Assembly: GCF_001612805.1 (NCBI RefSeq)
Contig: NZ_BDBD01000025.1
Coordinates: 124,001 to 188,000 of the forward strand
DNA length: 64,000 bases
Direction of reading: 5' to 3'
From: Nocardia coubleae NBRC 108252
Lineage (GTDB): Bacteria; Actinomycetota; Actinomycetes; Mycobacteriales; Mycobacteriaceae
The translations under genes and the position numbers were made by a program. Shown here one piece after another: positions 63,814-64,000 of the stretch. Under the pieces are notes generated by a model. The model made no database searches. It saw only the letters and a list, made by a program, of their open reading frames with translations, and was not told the DNA's origin. Every line of letters begins with the position of its first letter. Position 1 is the stretch's first letter.

Positions 63814-64000
63814 CTATTTCACGAGGAACTCGTCCTTGTACAGCCGGTTCGGCCGGGGCGCCGTCGCTTCGCTGAGCTCGACCTGGTAGTCGCTCTGGCG
63901 CACCGTCTTCGGCCGGTAGCTGCCGCCGAAGGTCACCATCACCGACCCGCCGACCCCGTTCACGCCTCGCTCGGATGTCGCTTCACGGCCCGCGTTGAAC
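63814..64000 (-). CDS. C-terminal end of an unknown gene (partial)
   Basis: The last 61 codons, ending VELSEATAPRPNRLYKDEFLVK and a TAG at 63814-63816; the 5' part is beyond the window. The visible sequence (GGSVMVTFGGSYRPKTVRQS) is strand-rich, and codon use is normal for the genome. No family recognised. Same direction as the SDR gene, 62 bases before it. Confidence 0.6.
   Translation of the reverse strand, partial: FNAGREATSERGVNGVGGSVMVTFGGSYRPKTVRQSDYQVELSEATAPRPNRLYKDEFLVK

Overview
The window is high-GC actinobacterial DNA with many GTG starts and tightly overlapping genes. It comes from a mycolic-acid bacterium, most likely Nocardia or a close relative. The evidence is gene content and order: PimB-type mannosyltransferase, ArsA-like ATPase, PlsC, ctaC/ctaF, asnB (LtsA type), adenosine kinase, an ErpA/HesB protein, a DUF3043 membrane protein, an antigen-85-like mycolyltransferase, cobT-cobS, ilvE, gcvT, pepA, the dihydrolipoamide acyltransferase, a TIGR01777 epimerase, and lipB-lipA. 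As I recall it, this follows the Mycobacterium tuberculosis Rv2182c-Rv2218 region, with the left block (1-8.3 kb) inverted relative to the right block (26.9-61.9 kb). The genus call is an inference.

Layout. 1-8340: cell-envelope and lipid block (two NlpC/P60 endopeptidases, a membrane metallopeptidase, PimB, two SRPBCC proteins, an ArsA-like ATPase that appears to start at CTG, a CxxCxxC protein, ROK glucokinase, PlsC). 8422-13775: Spo0M, UbiB/ABC1 kinase, PhoD phosphatase and an FAD oxidoreductase. 13796-26821: an accessory locus. A minus-strand AraC regulator faces a tightly packed seven-gene plus-strand operon: four-EF-hand protein, KS-AT-DH-KR-ACP polyketide synthase, LuxE-like acyl-protein synthetase, LuxC-like acyl reductase, cytochrome P450, DUF4239-like membrane protein, proline-rich secreted/anchored protein. 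26899-33277: ctaF-ctaC (minus), asnB, adenosine kinase, ErpA, DUF3043. 33335-43414: a small membrane protein, GlxA-type regulator, mycolyltransferase, cobU-cobT-cobS, metallo-hydrolase, ilvE, gcvT, a tiny secreted protein and a PAP2-diacylglycerol-kinase fusion. 43504-51864: mixed genes, including an excalibur protein, msrA, a GMC oxidoreductase and pepA. 52122-61901: dihydrolipoamide acyltransferase, two TIGR01777 epimerases, a light/B12-type module (MerR-B12 regulator divergent from lipocalin-photolyase), then lipB-lipA. 61966-64000: a MntA/HepT toxin-antitoxin pair with a frameshifted HepT, ppnP, a FabG3-like SDR and the end of an unknown gene.

How the parts work together. The most distinctive element is the PKS operon. 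The synthase looks like the iterative 6-methylsalicylic-acid type, has intact catalytic residues but no thioesterase or reductase domain, and is overlapped by LuxE and LuxC homologues. The simplest reading is that LuxE/LuxC remove the chain as an aldehyde, which the P450 may then oxidise. The EF-hand protein and the two membrane/surface proteins in the same operon are unexplained. LipA-LipB supply the lipoyl groups for the two-lipoyl-domain acyltransferase and for the glycine cleavage system to which gcvT belongs. cobU-cobT-cobS complete cobalamin, which is also the likely ligand of the MerR-B12 regulator. No tRNA, rRNA, CRISPR array, insertion sequence or integrase was seen.
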